The notes under the pieces: model-generated
What the model was told of the DNA's origin: nothing
What the model saw: only the letters and a program-made list of their open reading frames with translations
Databases searched by the model: none
Program-made: the position numbers and the translations under genes
DNA from: Asterochloris sp. CNOR1
Lineage: Eukaryota > Chlorophyta > Trebouxiophyceae > Trebouxiales > Trebouxiaceae
Reading direction: 5' to 3'
Length of the DNA stretch: 64,000 nucleotides
NCBI GenBank assembly: GCA_963969365.1
Contig: OZ017761.1
Location: forward strand, 2,108,001 to 2,172,000
Shown here: one piece after another, positions 11,904 through 23,900 of the stretch
How the letters are laid out: each line of letters opens with the position of its first letter
Position numbering within the stretch: position 1 is the stretch's first letter

Positions 11904-12683
11904 ATGAGCACCATCGTCCTGACTAGCTTGTGAGTGTCTTTGCTGTTTACGAACCCCCCTTGAAGTTCACCGTGAACCCTGCATTCACACAGCTGCTTCT
12001 GGGGCCTTCAACCTTCTCTTGCTGCCCCTTTTCCCCCTCACCCTCTGGCATGTGCTGCACACGGGGAGAGCCCTGAGCTTTGCGTGAAAGCCTCAGGGGG
12101 CAGTGTCAACACCGCCCACACCCTGTGAAAAGCTCTTGAGCTTTGCATGACTACACGAGTGTCCGCAGTGTCGACTTTACTCACATTCCGTTGTCGTTGC
12201 CTGCAGGCTGCTGTCCCAGCTCATTGGCCTGACAGACTTCATATTCTCCCAGGACTGTAGCGATGAGCTGGAGAAGCTCACGGCCGCCACCACTGCCAAG
12301 GCACAGGTGGGCATGTGCCTTCAGTCCACACCTGCTGGGCATGCGCTTGTGTGGTGCGAGGCTGCCAATGAGCAGAAGGTGGTGTTGCTGTCGGGGGGAA
12401 GGACCAGTGGAGTACACAAATTGAAGATGTATGTTTGCTGGACCCTGTCTGTCCTGGCCTGGTGCTGCTGGAAGTGAAATACCCTCATCATCAGCAGTGC
12501 TATGGCCCCCATCCCTCAAACAATGCTCCGTCTGCACTGCAGGCATTGATGGACTCCAGCAACAAGGGAGAAGAGGGCGTGCAGCTGCAGAAGCTGCTGC
12601 CCGCGCTGCAGACAAGTCGCAGTCAGGCCTCGCTGCTGAAGGAGAGCCGCAGCCAGGCTTCGCTGAAAACAAGCCAGGCATAG
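11904..12683 (+). CDS. small orphan protein, 88 residues, hydrophobic N-terminus
   Basis: Three exons join in phase: 11904-11929 (ATG, donor gtgagt), 12207-12306 and 12543-12683 (TAG). The product begins MSTIVLTSLLLSQLIGLTDF, a hydrophobic stretch that could be a signal or anchor. It continues as a charged helix (DELEKLTAATTAKAQALM) and ends with a Ser/Gln-rich tail in which SRSQASL occurs twice. I do not recognise a family. The start is uncertain because upstream exons could exist; the second and third exons are better supported than the first. It converges on a minus-strand exon at 12733. Confidence 0.45.
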
Positions 12684-12732
12684 CCAGCGTACCCTCAAGG
12701 CTTGGTCCCCATGCTCTACAGTGCCGGGTAAC

Positions 12733-12885
12733 CAGGTCCTTGAACAGCCAGTAGTAGTCTGGGCTCTCAGCAGCCATAATATCCAATGTTGGGGCCAGGG
12801 CTGCAGCTGAATCATCATCAACTGGCAGCCAGACTGGGAGCCCCTTGTTGGCTGCGGCTGAGCTCGCATGTGCTGCAAATTGCAC
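12733..12885 (-). CDS. single coding-looking exon of an unidentified minus-strand gene
   Basis: A phase-0 exon of 51 codons between a ctgcag acceptor and a gttacc donor. It encodes ANKGLPVWLPVDDDSAA followed by PTLDIMAAESPDYYWLFKDL. The composition is protein-like and quite unlike the other five frames. Possible upstream exons lie at about 13425-13495 (FRIADDDHSPLAPRHSG) and 13725-13835 (SAYAQVVWHKSPFWP), but I could not connect them. No family is recognised. Downstream exons would have to be antisense to the 88-residue gene. Confidence 0.35.
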
Positions 12886-14317
12886 CTGCAGCAGCCAGAC
12901 CAGCAGCAGCCCCACATGAGACTTCAAGAACTTGCAGTGTATATCTGTTAGCTGTTGGCACTGGTGGCTCTTCGTGTACACAACCCATACCTGCCAGCTA
13001 GCTCTGCATGTGCAGCACACAGCAATTTTGAGGCTAGAGAGGTTAAGTGATCTCTTCCCTGAAGTGTGCTGCTTGCATTATCGTTTCATTGAAGGGCCAA
13101 GCACTTTACCTATTTGTTGTGCAACCAGACCCGTAACTGTAACCTGAGTCTACCCTGGTTGCGGGACAGTATGATGATAAGCAAATATGCAATGGGGGAA
13201 ATTCAGCATGCTCCAGCAATCCTTCAAGTTTGCTGGGGCATCATTGGTGGTCCTGTTAGCAGGGTTCAGAGTGGCTTGCTTCCTGCCCTGGAGGTAGTCT
13301 GACTTGGGGAGTTGGACCTGTCTAGGGCATGTCCCTTTGCACTCCCCATGCTGGCTCTATAGAGTGGGTGCCGGGAAGAGTTGGAGCGGCTTGGGGGAAG
13401 AAGGCTGCGCCGCTGTTCAAGGTCCTCTGTTGAATGCCGTCCAGAATGCCTTGGCGCCAGGGGGCTGTGGTCGTCATCTGCAATGCGAAAGCAGGTCTGG
13501 ATACATTGAGCAGTCTACATGTGGTGTGCAGTGGCTGGGCACGGCGTAATGCCGGGTCAGGCAGAGTACTCTTGCTGCCATACCAGCACATGGAAGGCAT
13601 CTGGGGGGGGGCCCGGCCCGATCTAAGCTGTATGTCCTGGCTGAACACCTATCGCCGCACATGCAACGATGACTCATGCTGCCTCACACCACAAATTGAT
13701 GCATGGCACGCACTCGACTGCACAGCTGAGAGATGCATGGCCAGAAGGGGCTCTTGTGCCACACAACCTGAGCGTAAGCGCTCCCCTGAGCGGACAGATG
13801 TGTGCTGGCCTGGATGCTGCTCATCTTGACTGCCAAGGCCTTGTCAAGATGACCAGCTTGTACGTATACACACACACTCAAGTACTGACAAGGACTTCCT
13901 GGCTGAGGCCTGCTCTGCTGCGCTGCAAAGCACTGTCCCACTACCGAGTGCTTAGGAATGCAGCACACATGTGTGGGCCTTTGCATGAATTGGGGGGTCC
14001 CTCTGCTGCTGCGCTTGCTGCACACAGGTGTCACGGATTGCATGCACTGCAAGCCCCCATTGCCTGCAGGTGCCCTGCCCCTGCAGCACAGCCCGCGACC
14101 TGCGCAGCGCACCTGTCGATGCATAGGGGTCCTCGGCCGCTCAGCCTGGCGCACACAGGTGTCACAGATTGCATGCACAGCGAAGCCTGACTGCCTGCAG
14201 GTGCCCTGCCCCTGCAGCACAGCCCGCGACCTGGCAGGCCGCCTGTCTGGGCCGCTGCGTTGCTCCAGGAGGCCTCTGCTGCTTGGCCGGGTGCACGCTA
14301 AACCCAAACCCTATACC
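12886..14317. other. poorly resolved stretch with scattered minus-strand exon candidates
   Basis: About 1.4 kb between the unidentified exon and the MFS stop. It holds the two candidate exons named in the previous entry, an ATG candidate near 13823 on the minus strand, and the junction repeats at 14023-14317. No complete model. Confidence 0.25.
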
Positions 14318-14390
14318 CTACAACCTACGTCCTGGCAGCGCACCTGTCTGAGCCTCAGCATCGCTCCAGGGGTCCTCCGCAGCACGTGCG
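14023..14390 (-). repeat. tandem copies of the last MFS donor region
   Basis: A unit of about 130 bp (cacaggtgtcac.gattgcatgcac...gcctgcaggtgccctgcccctgcag...) starts at about 14023 and 14154. Blocks resembling the last MFS exon end plus donor (gcagcgcacctgtc.. followed by ggggtcctc or aggcctc) lie at about 14115, 14235 and 14336, the last being the real exon border. Confidence 0.6.
14296..14327. repeat. interstitial telomere-like fragment
   Basis: The run ctaaacccaaaccctatacc continues to 14327 with degenerate CCCTAAA-like units. It overlaps the proposed MFS stop codon at 14318, between copies of a tandem repeat. Confidence 0.4.
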
Positions 14391-17300
14391 CGGGGGATAG
14401 GGTTGGCGTCCTGATGCTCTGCCAGGAGCCCCTGCCCCGACTGCCCATCGAGGGTCATTGCCACCAGAATGGCGCACACCATCAGCAATGCGCCCAGAAG
14501 GAAACACGCACCTGCAGCAGCATGACAGTCATGAGCAAAATGACCGTTCAACTAAGCAGACAGAGGCATCGCTGACTGCACTGACTGTGTCTGGTTGCAG
14601 GAGCAACTGTGGAGCTTGGGATACAGCCCAGCAAACATCACAACAAAGGCCTATTGTGTGGTGACTGTGGGCCAAGGAGCTGTCCATACAGCCTGAAAGC
14701 AGTCCTCACTGCTTTGGACGTGACCTGGTCAAAGAAGGAAAGGTGACTCACCAGGGAAGTGGGGGAGCGGCGAGCCATCCCTGCTGAAGGCCGCAAACAC
14801 GGCGGCAAAGAAGAAGGGCCCAGTCCCCTGTGCCAGCGCCCTTGCTCCATACAGTGCTCCTTGCACGGTGCCCTGCAGAGCACAGCAGCCTGTCAGATGA
14901 AGTTTGAGAAGTGTGCGACTTCACAGAACCTGGCAGGAATGAAGTGCACCATCTCCTGTGGCAGCGCCCTTGCTGCATACAATGCACCCTGCACTGGCCC
15001 GTGCATGGAGTATAGCAGCCTGTCAGAGCAACCATGTGCGGTGCAGAGCCTTTCTAGACCCTGGGAATGTGTGGGCGGATACAAAGTGCCCCATCTCCTG
15101 CGTTGGTGCCCTCGCTCCACATGATGCTTCCACCACAGGGTATCCAGCAGCCTGCCACGGCACGCTTGTGGAGCACAGGCCCACACAGTCATTCCTGAGC
15201 AACACCTCTCAGAAACCCTCTGCACCCACATGTTGCCCAGCAGGCGGGCAGGCGCGCCTGCCCGCCTGATCGGCAGTGCATCTGATCCAGAAACAGTGCA
15301 GCATCTGCTGCAAGAGGGGCTTTGCCTGGACACCTGCCCCATGCTGGAGACATACATAGCAGCTTGCATTCAGCCAAAGGACTTGGAAACAATCGCAGGA
15401 AAACAATTCGGCGATGTGTGGCACACAGTCGCACATTTTGATACCTTTGTTGACTGCATATCAGCCCACAACCCACCCACTGTCAAACCTATGTCAGCCC
15501 ACAAGTAGCCACTGTCGACAGCCAAGTCAAAAGCACATCCCAATCAGCAGTGGTCGTGCTTGTGATACCGTCTTGATGCTAATTCCCAGTGGATCTGTCC
15601 CTAGCGCGTTGGCAGCAGCTCGACAAACAGATCCGACACAACATTTCACACGCCCACCTGCTCGCTGTCGAGCACGTTGTTGGCCTTGATGCTGCTGATG
15701 GCTGGGAAGGTGACTGACCCCAGCGTGCCCAGGGCGATGGCCGCAAAGGCCAGGGTCTTGGTTGTCACAAAGGCCAGCGCCACCTGCTGAGTTAGCTGAG
15801 CCAGCATGCCTGCAGGGGCAGGTGCAGTGGTGACATGGGTGCTGTTGGGGCAGTAGCCGCCGTCACTCCTGTGAAGCTGCATCAGGGTGCTTGGCATCGG
15901 GAACACCCATTGCGGGGGCACTTGCACAAGATTGACATCAGATCCATGTCTGATCAGATTGCTGTACAGGAAGGAGAATTTGTGGGGCACCATTGGGGTG
16001 GTTTGCAAACATGCCCGCCATACAAATTCCGCTGGGGGTCGCGCTCACTGCCAAAGCATCTGGCAAGGCGGCACACAGAGCAGCCAGGCACCCTGCCAGC
16101 GGCCTCAGCAGGACAACAGGCTGTTGGTGGAGGTCTCCCTCACCCAGCTAAGGAGTTTTGAGGCAGCTCAGCATCAGTTGCAGCAAGGAATCTGGTGGAC
16201 ATGCCAGCCACACATGTGCTGGGGCTGGGACTTGCTGCCAGAGCATCATGCAAGGTAGCGCCCATGCACGCTGCCAGCTGCCTCAGCGGACTGGCAGGCT
16301 GTCGGGCAGAGGCTTGGCTCACCCAGCACAAGAACTCGCGCCTCGCTGAGGCAGCTCAGCATGAGACGCAGCAGCAGCGTCTGCACCCCCAGTCCTGCAA
16401 CGCCATAAATGATGAACAGCGTCCCCTGCGCAGCAAGAAAGCAGAAGTGGGTCAAGCTTTCACCGCAGCAATGCCTTCCCCTGCAGAACAAGGCCTCTGT
16501 TTACCATTCCCTTAGAAAGCCACAAATCTACTAGCATCCCTGCACAGCGAGCCACAGGCAGGCAGGCCGCGGTCAAGGCCGTACAGGTGCACTGGCCTGA
16601 AATGCACAATTGTGCTTTCCAACAAACTTCCAGGGGGTTGCAATGGCCTGGGTGCTCCAGCACCAATAAGGTCCCACAAGCTGAGGAGGCAGCAAGCCGT
16701 GTAGATGCATGCATGACAGCCACACACGCAGACATCTTCGCTGAACAACAGGAAGACACTGCCGGAGATAAGCAGATGTCATTGCTCTGCAAAACACGTT
16801 CATGCCTGGCAGGCAGTGTTGGAGACTGACCTGATCTCTTGTGTCGAAGCCAAGCTTCTCCTGGAGGTATTGGATCAACAGGTCTTGCAGCCCCTCCGCA
16901 ACAACACCTGCAGATCAGCACCAGACCGGCAGCAGTCCACTGCTATTCACTGAGGTCAGGAGTGTGCGAAGCCCCGACAGATGCGGGCACAGCCAGCATC
17001 ACAAAGCTAGCAGGCCACTGCATTTAAGCTGGGGTCAGGAGTGTGCGAAGCCCCATCAGATGCGAGCACAGCCAGCTTTACAGTGTTGGCAGCCCGATGC
17101 TGTTCACTGAGAGCAAGAGAGTCTAGAGCCCCAACAGATGCAAGGACATCTAGCGTCAAGCAGTCAGCAGACTAGCGTCCAGATCTCTCAGACAGGTGTG
17201 GTGGACACCTTGAGCTGCCTATGCAAGGCAACAACCCCCAACAGCCTGCAGACACAAGGCCACAGCTCGACTGCACATGACCATGGTGTGTGTGTTGTCA

Positions 17301-20300
17301 GGGAGCTGCCACAACCCTACCTGAGATCATGATGCAGAGAGTCAGGCGCTTGAACAAGGTTGACCGCAGCAGGATCTTCATGGAGCTCCACCGTGCGACC
17401 ACCCCCTGCTTGGCATCGATTGCCCGTCCCTGCGCCTGCAAGTGCAGGCAGTAGACAACACTGCTGTCTTAAACATACTTCAGGCTGTGAAGACTGCCAT
17501 ACAGACCGCCAACACCTGCCACACCTATGCAAGCTGCAGCACTGGCCTCAAGCTGCGATGAATGTGGCTGAGCTAGGTGCAGCTGCCAGCACAGGCTGCT
17601 GCTGCACAGGCCCATGATTGCAGCACGCTGTGGAGCACAGCACGTCTCAGCTGCACAGGAGCTGAAAAGGTGAATGGCCTCCAGCAGCCACTGTTGCAAG
17701 CTCTGCCACCATGTCAGCACCACCTCCCCCAAACAGTGCTGCAGCACTCCTGCACAACTTCACCATTGCACCAATCTAGAATTGTGCTGATTTCATGCGA
17801 ACATGCACTTGAGTCCTTGCATCTGTACAAAGCACATGCTCTGCATAGAGTGCTGAAGCTTGTCACAAGCAACACACATGCAAATGCACATGACTGCCTC
17901 ACTGAACCTCCCTGAATCTTGTCACGCTAGCAAGTATCAGCTCAGTACCTCCCCGCCATTGGGGTGAAGAGGTTGACAAACGAACAGCAGGCACGTCATG
18001 CACTGCATTCACCTCGAGGCGGCTCTGCTGGGACAGGCTCTCGGGCAGCATCACAGCTACATATGCCAGACAGAAGGCAACACCCCCCATGGCCACATAA
18101 GAGGCAGTCATGGCCGTCAGGTAGCGGCTCATCACAGGGCCGACCAGGATGCCTGCACAGCAGTGAGGCTGCCTGAATATCTTTTGAACCCGTTGCAGCG
18201 TACCAGATCGATGAGCATGTTCAGGCAGCCTATCTTCACATCGCTTTATGGCATGCCAGCATGAGTCACGCAGACAATGGCTGCGAGTGATGTCTGACGC
18301 AGAACCTTGGGCAAGGGACGCTCCACGACAAAGCCACAGCCCTTGAACTAAATGTGTTGCAACCTATGCCTGGCAGCTGAGGCCAGCTCACTGGAACATC
18401 TGAGCAGGCTGTCGCAGGCTCACCAACTGAAAAAGAAGCCATAATGAGGCCAAAGCAGGCTGCCCGATGCTGGGGTGCCAGCAGGTCAGCCACAAAGGCT
18501 AGTGATATGCTGAGAGAAGATATGGCGCCATTGACTGCCTACAGGGAACAGGCATGAGGCATAGACGCCGATGCTGAGGTGCAGATTGCCCTTGACTTCC
18601 ACATGCCAGGAGACTTGGCCAGCAAGCATGCGTTGCTGAAAGCTGCTGACGCTGGGCCAGGACCATGCCACAGACTCACCAACACGGGACGATTCAGGGA
18701 CAGACTCACCGACGCAGGATAATACAAGTACAAAGATATGAGTCCCGGAAAAGTAAGGTGCAGGGACACAACAGAGACGGGAAGAAGAGCTGTGAAGAAG
18801 CCGGCCAGCAGGAAGGGCTTCCTGCCATAAGAGTCGCTCCAGGAGCCAACCATGGGAGCCTGCAGGCAAATCAATCTGGTTGTCATTTTTTGATGATGCT
18901 TGCACTGAAGGAGGTCACACTGTGCCATTAGCACTGAGTAAACTTTCTGTTCCACCTCTACTGGTGTTCTGCTGCCGCTGATCTGTTACCGCAGCACAGG
19001 GCGATGGCAGCTTGCCACCAGCAGACTGACCACATGCTCCGCTGTGCAGGCAGCCGTGGCCAGAGCATGGGCATCACTATTGAGTGTGCTCACAACAGCA
19101 GCAGCTGAAGTCTTGCCCCCAAGGTGGTTGGCTGGGGCAGGAGCAAGCTGGCACTGAGATCTGCCGCGGGCAGCGTGGAGGCTCACAGTGTGTTGTGTTG
19201 AGAACATTGAAGCGTATTGGTCGCCCAGCAGGATCAGACCTCGGCTCAAGCCAAGTGCACGAGGCTGCTAGCAGCATGTAGGGGGGGGAGGGGGGGGGGG
19301 GGGGTGCACCATTGCAACAGCGCATGCTGCCTCTGCAAGCGGCGTGACAAATGCTGTCCAGGCCCCAGTGCCCATCTGCGAGACAGCATTGCTCAAGTCA
19401 CCTGTGACCCTCAGAGACTCACCAGGAGAAAGCTGAGCACGGACTGGGACACAAAACTGCTGCAGCTGCTGAGGAAGACTGCATCTGAGTGCGCCCGGTT
19501 GCAGGCCTCAGGGGCAGAGGCGCCACTCTGCCCCTCACAAGTCACAGCCTGCAGGCAGGGGGCGGTGCGTGGCAAAGGTAAAGGGTTGCACCACCTGGGG
19601 TGCTGCTGAGTGCGTCGTGACTGGCATCTGCCAAGGACATACTGCACAGGGCAACATGGGAGCTTTGCGCAGAAGCTATGACAGTTGTCGGCTGCAGCGT
19701 GGCTGCTTCGCATAGCCCTGCTGTGCCCCTAGTGCCTCATGTCCTGCAGAGAACGGGACCATGCATGGCATGCAGGACAAAGCAGTATAGATTCTTGGCA
19801 CAGACAATGGCTGCCATCAATTGGTGCGCGGCTGCTTGGCCGTGGCTGCGAACTGGCGCTGTACAGTCATTCAAAGAGCAGAGCATGGGTACTATGCAGA
19901 GTGATCCAGCTACCAGCATTTCATGCTGTCAGGCTGACGCAGCATGGGAGTGTCTCGGCGGGCACACCAGGTTGGTCTTCTGCTGGGGGTCATTCCCAGT
20001 GGTCAGCAACAGACAGATCTGGCAGCAGGCCTGTCCAGGAACAAACAGGGCATGCCTGTGTAGGCAGCGCACCTGCCCATCAACGCTGTGCTTTGATGCA
20101 AGGAAGTCGGTGATGATGGTTGGTGTGAATGGGATCAATACAGCAATGCCTGCAGACAGGGCTGTGTGCTGTAAGAGGCTGCACAGGCCGAACTGACAGA
20201 GCATGCAGAACAGGGGAGCCAGGCGTCCACCAGCTCTGCTTGTGGCAGGGCTCACTCGTGATGTACAGGAAGAGGACCTGCAAGCAGCACAGGCCGCGTG

Positions 20301-20543
20301 AGCCTGCAGCATGAGCATATCTGAGGCTAGCAGACAGTGAATGATCTAGGGGAGAGAGGACAGCCCTCGATGCCAGGACAGCCTCCTGAAGGATTGTCAA
20401 TAGCAGCAATGCAATGAGGGCAAGCTGCTGATGAAATGCCTCACCGGAAACAGCTTCCAGACCCCTGATCTCCAAAGCTCTTTCGCAAATCCGCTTCTGT
20501 CAGAGGGGGGCTGCTCCTCCTCTCCATCTGAGAGTCTGCCCAT
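14318..20543 (-). CDS. MFS transporter, TetA/HIAT1(MFSD14)-like
   Basis: Major facilitator carrier of about 495 residues; the substrate is unknown. Twelve minus-strand exons join in phase: 20445-20543 (ATG at 20543), 20073-20168, 19423-19548, 18710-18859, 18424-18538, 18013-18152, 17321-17435, 16831-16907, 16323-16425, 15658-15809, 14752-14872 and 14344-14511. The last can read through to TAG at 14318. Visible are TM1 (SAGIAVLIPFTPTIITDFLA) and the MFS motif A loop (VGSWSDSYGRKPF), followed by NGAISSLSISLAFVADLLAP and VAMGGVAFCLAYVAVMLPES. The C-half repeat includes TLGSVTFPAISSIKANNV..SEQGTVQGALYGARALAQG. These match the TetA-like subfamily to which plant MEE15/HIAT1-like proteins belong. 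The N-terminus is short, acidic and cytosolic. Several introns carry copies of the flanking exon borders. Confidence 0.88.
14832..15150 (-). repeat. two extra copies of the acceptor-side part of MFS exon 11
   Basis: The exon core encoding ARALAQGTGPF (14836 region) recurs in the upstream intron at about 14964 (offset 128) and about 15105 (offset 141). These encode degenerate ARALPQEMVHF and RAPTQEMGHF. Shared blocks are gcgcccttgct.cata and catctcctg.g. Confidence 0.75.
16047..16375 (-). repeat. duplicated donor-side block of MFS exon 9
   Basis: Two units about 180 bp apart share ctgcca.agcatc..gcaagg (16047 and 16230), gccagc.gcctcagc.gga and ctcacccagc..aag followed by tgaggcagctcagcat (16139 and 16319). 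The second unit contains the real exon end and donor at 16317-16323; the first lies in the downstream intron. Confidence 0.7.
16951..17135. repeat. 78-bp tandem repeat in an MFS intron, about 2.5 copies
   Basis: The block tcaggagtgtgcgaagcccc begins at 16957 and again at 17035, each followed by .cagatgcg.gcacagccagc. A third, diverged unit follows at about 17110 (gagtctagagccccaacagatgca). Confidence 0.75.
18671..18730 (-). repeat. 30-bp duplication of the MFS exon 4 donor
   Basis: cagactcaccaacacgggac at 18671 and cagactcaccgacgcaggat at 18701 are diverged copies with offset 30. Each contains a minus-strand gtgagt donor; only the 18704-18709 donor gives the in-phase exon. Confidence 0.75.
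19281..19304 (+). repeat. poly-G tract in an MFS intron
   Basis: Twenty-four bases that are all G except one A at 19289. On the MFS transcript this is a C run. It is a low-complexity tract with quadruplex potential, or a collapsed assembly homopolymer. Confidence 0.85.
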
Positions 20544-20905
20544 TGCTCAAAGACGTACTTTCAGGTTCTGCAGTAAATGTGATCACACCTGACCTTGCCA
20601 GCAGTGCGCCTCGTAGCAAGACAGGACAACTGGCAGCACAAACAAGATCGACATACCAACAGGGATGGAGGTAGCAGGTCTTGTCAAGTTGTCCCAGCTA
20701 CCAGGGCTCATTTGCTTGCATGCTGAATATGCCAGCCACACTGTAGCTCTTCAGCTTGTATCTCTCTGACTTGTCCCCCAAGCTCGAGGGCAGCCCAGGC
20801 GAATCAAGCTGACGTAGATTCAGGGCTACAAGACATGTGGCGTGGCATGCAATAATGGTGCCCACTTGCCTTCTTTGAGGCCCCCTGCCCCCAGCACATC
20901 AGACC
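20544..20905. promoter_or_regulatory. 362-bp divergent intergenic region, MFS and CRTISO-like
   Basis: The minus-strand ATG at 20543 and the plus-strand ATG at 20906 face away from each other, so both promoters and 5' leaders lie here. I see no clear TATA box or other motif that I would name. Confidence 0.55.
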
Positions 20906-23900
20906 ATGCTGCTGCTCCACCCATCAGTACCGCCTCTGGTATGTGTTCAAGGACGTCACAGGCAGTCAATCAGAACCTTGGCCACAGCTGCCGCTGAGCC
21001 CATTAGCACTCAACGAGCTGTCAAATCAAGACAGCACACCACAGACTTTGTGGTCATTGGCTCTGGCATAGGCGGTGACAATCTGCATGCCACTATTCAT
21101 CAGTAAGTTTTGTTTTCCTACACTGCTCTGTTGTGCAGGGCTGTCATGCGCCGCCTTGCTGGCACGTTACGGCTTTGGAGTGACAGTTTGTGAGAGTCAC
21201 TATGCCCCCGGAGGTGCAGCGCACGGTGAGATCAGTTTGGAAGCCTCAGGCGTGGTTCATCTGGGCCTGTACAACACCTGAGCACCTGCAGGTCTGGCCA
21301 CAATGGGCACGCACTGCAGACCTGTCTGCTGCCCATGCTGCAGGCTTCACTGTCAAGGGCCACCACTTTGATTCAGGTCCCTCGTTCTTCGCTGGCCTGT
21401 CAGGCAAGTTCGCTTTGCTGGCCGACAGCCTGTCACCTGCCTGGCATCACGGCGGTCCTGTGGCTGGCCTGCCTGCAACCTGGCAGATCTGCATCAGCGC
21501 CCGCAAGGCGAGAAGTGTATCTTGCGCGTTGTGCTAGGCAGCACCCTGGGTACAATTCATCAGCAGCAATGGCCGACAACCTAAAGTGTTGCCTTCGAAG
21601 CAGCAGCTATCTCAATGTGTTTGAGCCAGGTGTGCTGGCAGGGATTGGATGCATGTCTGTCACAGCCAGGCTGGCTGATGACATGTATGTCAGGTGCTGC
21701 ATCTTCAAAGGTCTGCCCAGCAGTGGATCAGCAGCTTTGACTGGGCTGCAGCATCAAGCTGCAGGCTGGCACATGGCCTGTCATGCATGCAAAAGACAGC
21801 ACGGCTGCTTGTCGACATCCAAGGCGCTGCCGCAGGGGAGGGCGTGTCGTCAAACCCTCTAAAGCAGGTCCTCGACGCAGTGGGGGAGAAGGTGGACTGC
21901 GCAGTGTATGACAGGGTGAGCCATAATGTGTACACTGTGGTTCCCACCATTCTACGGGTGGCTCAGGCCTCAGTGACTGGCAGCACTTGACCCTCTGCAG
22001 GGCATCAGAGCCACCATGGCTGCGCCAGGCGAGCCTGCTGTCCTGGGGTTGGATCAAGCACACGATCATGTTGAAGTCTGACTGCATGTCCAACATGGGT
22101 GATGTCTCAAACTTCAAAGCAACCTTGCCCTTTTGTGTGTACTAGCATGTGGAATCGGATGGCCTGGCTGCAGGCATCCTGTACTCATTTGATCTGGTTG
22201 CCCTGCAGTGGATCACCTACACCCCAGAGGGCACCTTCCCAGTGGTCTCTGATGGCAAGCAGTATGCAGCCATGATCCAGCAGCAGGGCGGGGACCAGGC
22301 CCTGCAGCAGTGGCGCCAGCTGGAAGACAAGCTGAGGCCCCTGCAGCAGGGGGCGGCGCTGTTCCCGGCGGCTGCTCTCAGGGGAGATCTTGGTGAGCCT
22401 GCTGGCTGTTGCTTCCCACAGAGATTGAGCACAGCAAAGGACAATGTCAACCCACGATAATGTCATGCTACGCAATGTGTAGCAAGAATCTTATATTGTG
22501 ACCAAAGGCAACGTCTGTTGCCATAGGCAAGACATGCATGATCTTGCTGGGCACAGAGAAAAGTAGTGGGTCAGGGGCCTAAGCCCTGATGTGCAGGTGA
22601 ATCTGCTAAGATGGAGGTGGCTTGCTGCTGGTGGTGGGTTGCTGTGGCATGCTGCCACCTGGAGCAGCAGCTGGGACCCCTGCAGCAGCAGGCCAGCGTG
22701 GTCTCCAGCCGTGGTGCTTTTCGCTGAGGTGCTCCCCTTCTGGGCTTGTTGCAATGTGATATGCTGCAAGTATAGTGCTTAGGTGCAGGGGCAAGGCTCA
22801 CCTGGTGGGGCGGTGCTCACTTACAGGTTCCCCCATGTAGGCAAGGTGCTGGCTCTGACTGGGCAGAAATCTGACTGTCAAGCAGCACTGCAAAGCAGGA
22901 ACGGGCATCGGCCACTGCCGATGCGGTAGGGTAGATGGTGCACACATGCTCGTGTGGCTGGTACTGGTCTCAACATGCAACTCACTGCTGTCAGAAGTGG
23001 GCAGTTGAGCAATCAGGGGCTGGGCCGTGCTGGTGCTAGCTGGCTGCCTTGCTGGTGAAGGTGCCTGTTGTGCGGCCCTAGCCTGCTGAGGGTGGGTTGC
23101 ACTGGCATGCTCACCTGCAGGGGTGGTGCTCACTGCAGGTGCTCAACTGCAGGCGTGGTGCTGACCATGGCGCGCTTCGGGCCCAAGCTGGCCCTCACCG
23201 GCCTCCAGGCCCCCAAGCTAACCGCCCCCTTTGCCAAAGTCGTGGACCCGGTGGTCACTGACCCCTGGCTGCGCTCCTTCCTAGACCTGGAGTGCTTTGT
23301 TCTCAGGCAAGCACCATGCATGCATGGCCCGTATCTCTGGGCTGTCGGTTTGTCAGCCGTTGCCGGCAGCGCGGACGGACCTTTGGGGCGGCGTGCCCAG
23401 CAGAGCGTGTTGCAAGATTCTCATGTGGGGATGCTAGCTTGCACAGCAAGAAGTACTAGAGTACCCCTCTGACCTGGACTGCTTTGTGCTCAGGAGAGCA
23501 CTGGTGCATGCACTCTGCAGCACCTCCCGCAGGCCAAACGCTGCTTCATCTGTGACCGCGTGCTAGCAGCATGGAGACCTTCTGTGCGGCTGATAGGCCA
23601 GCAGGGTGCCAACGTGCTGATGGGTGTTGTGTCTGGTTTGTCAAATGCTAGGGGAAGGTGCACCTGCAAAACGCGAAGGGCTTTGTTCTCAGGCTGATAT
23701 GTTGGGCAGTGGCTACATGGCAAGGGGTTGCTGGCTTGCCCAATGTTCAAGCTGGCAACGAGGTGCAATAGGTCAGCAGGCACAGTCGCCTTCTGCCACA
23801 GATAGAGCCAGTGCCTGTACTTGTGCGTGCAGGCTGCTTGGGGGCATGCTATGCTATTGCAGACGAGCAAATCCTGAGGTGCCAGGCATGATGGTGGCCA

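Noticed and set aside
12181-13020. Minus-strand open frame of 279 codons taken as one exon
   Set aside because: Only 12733-12885 looks like protein; the rest is antisense to the two last exons of the 88-residue gene.
13725-13835. PWWP domain from the VVWHKSPFWP stretch
   Set aside because: Only a few residues resemble the motif and the exon could not be joined to others.
20230-20292. Extra MFS exon reading VLFLYIT
   Set aside because: It is 22 bases long and would break the frame between exons 1 and 2, which join in phase without it.
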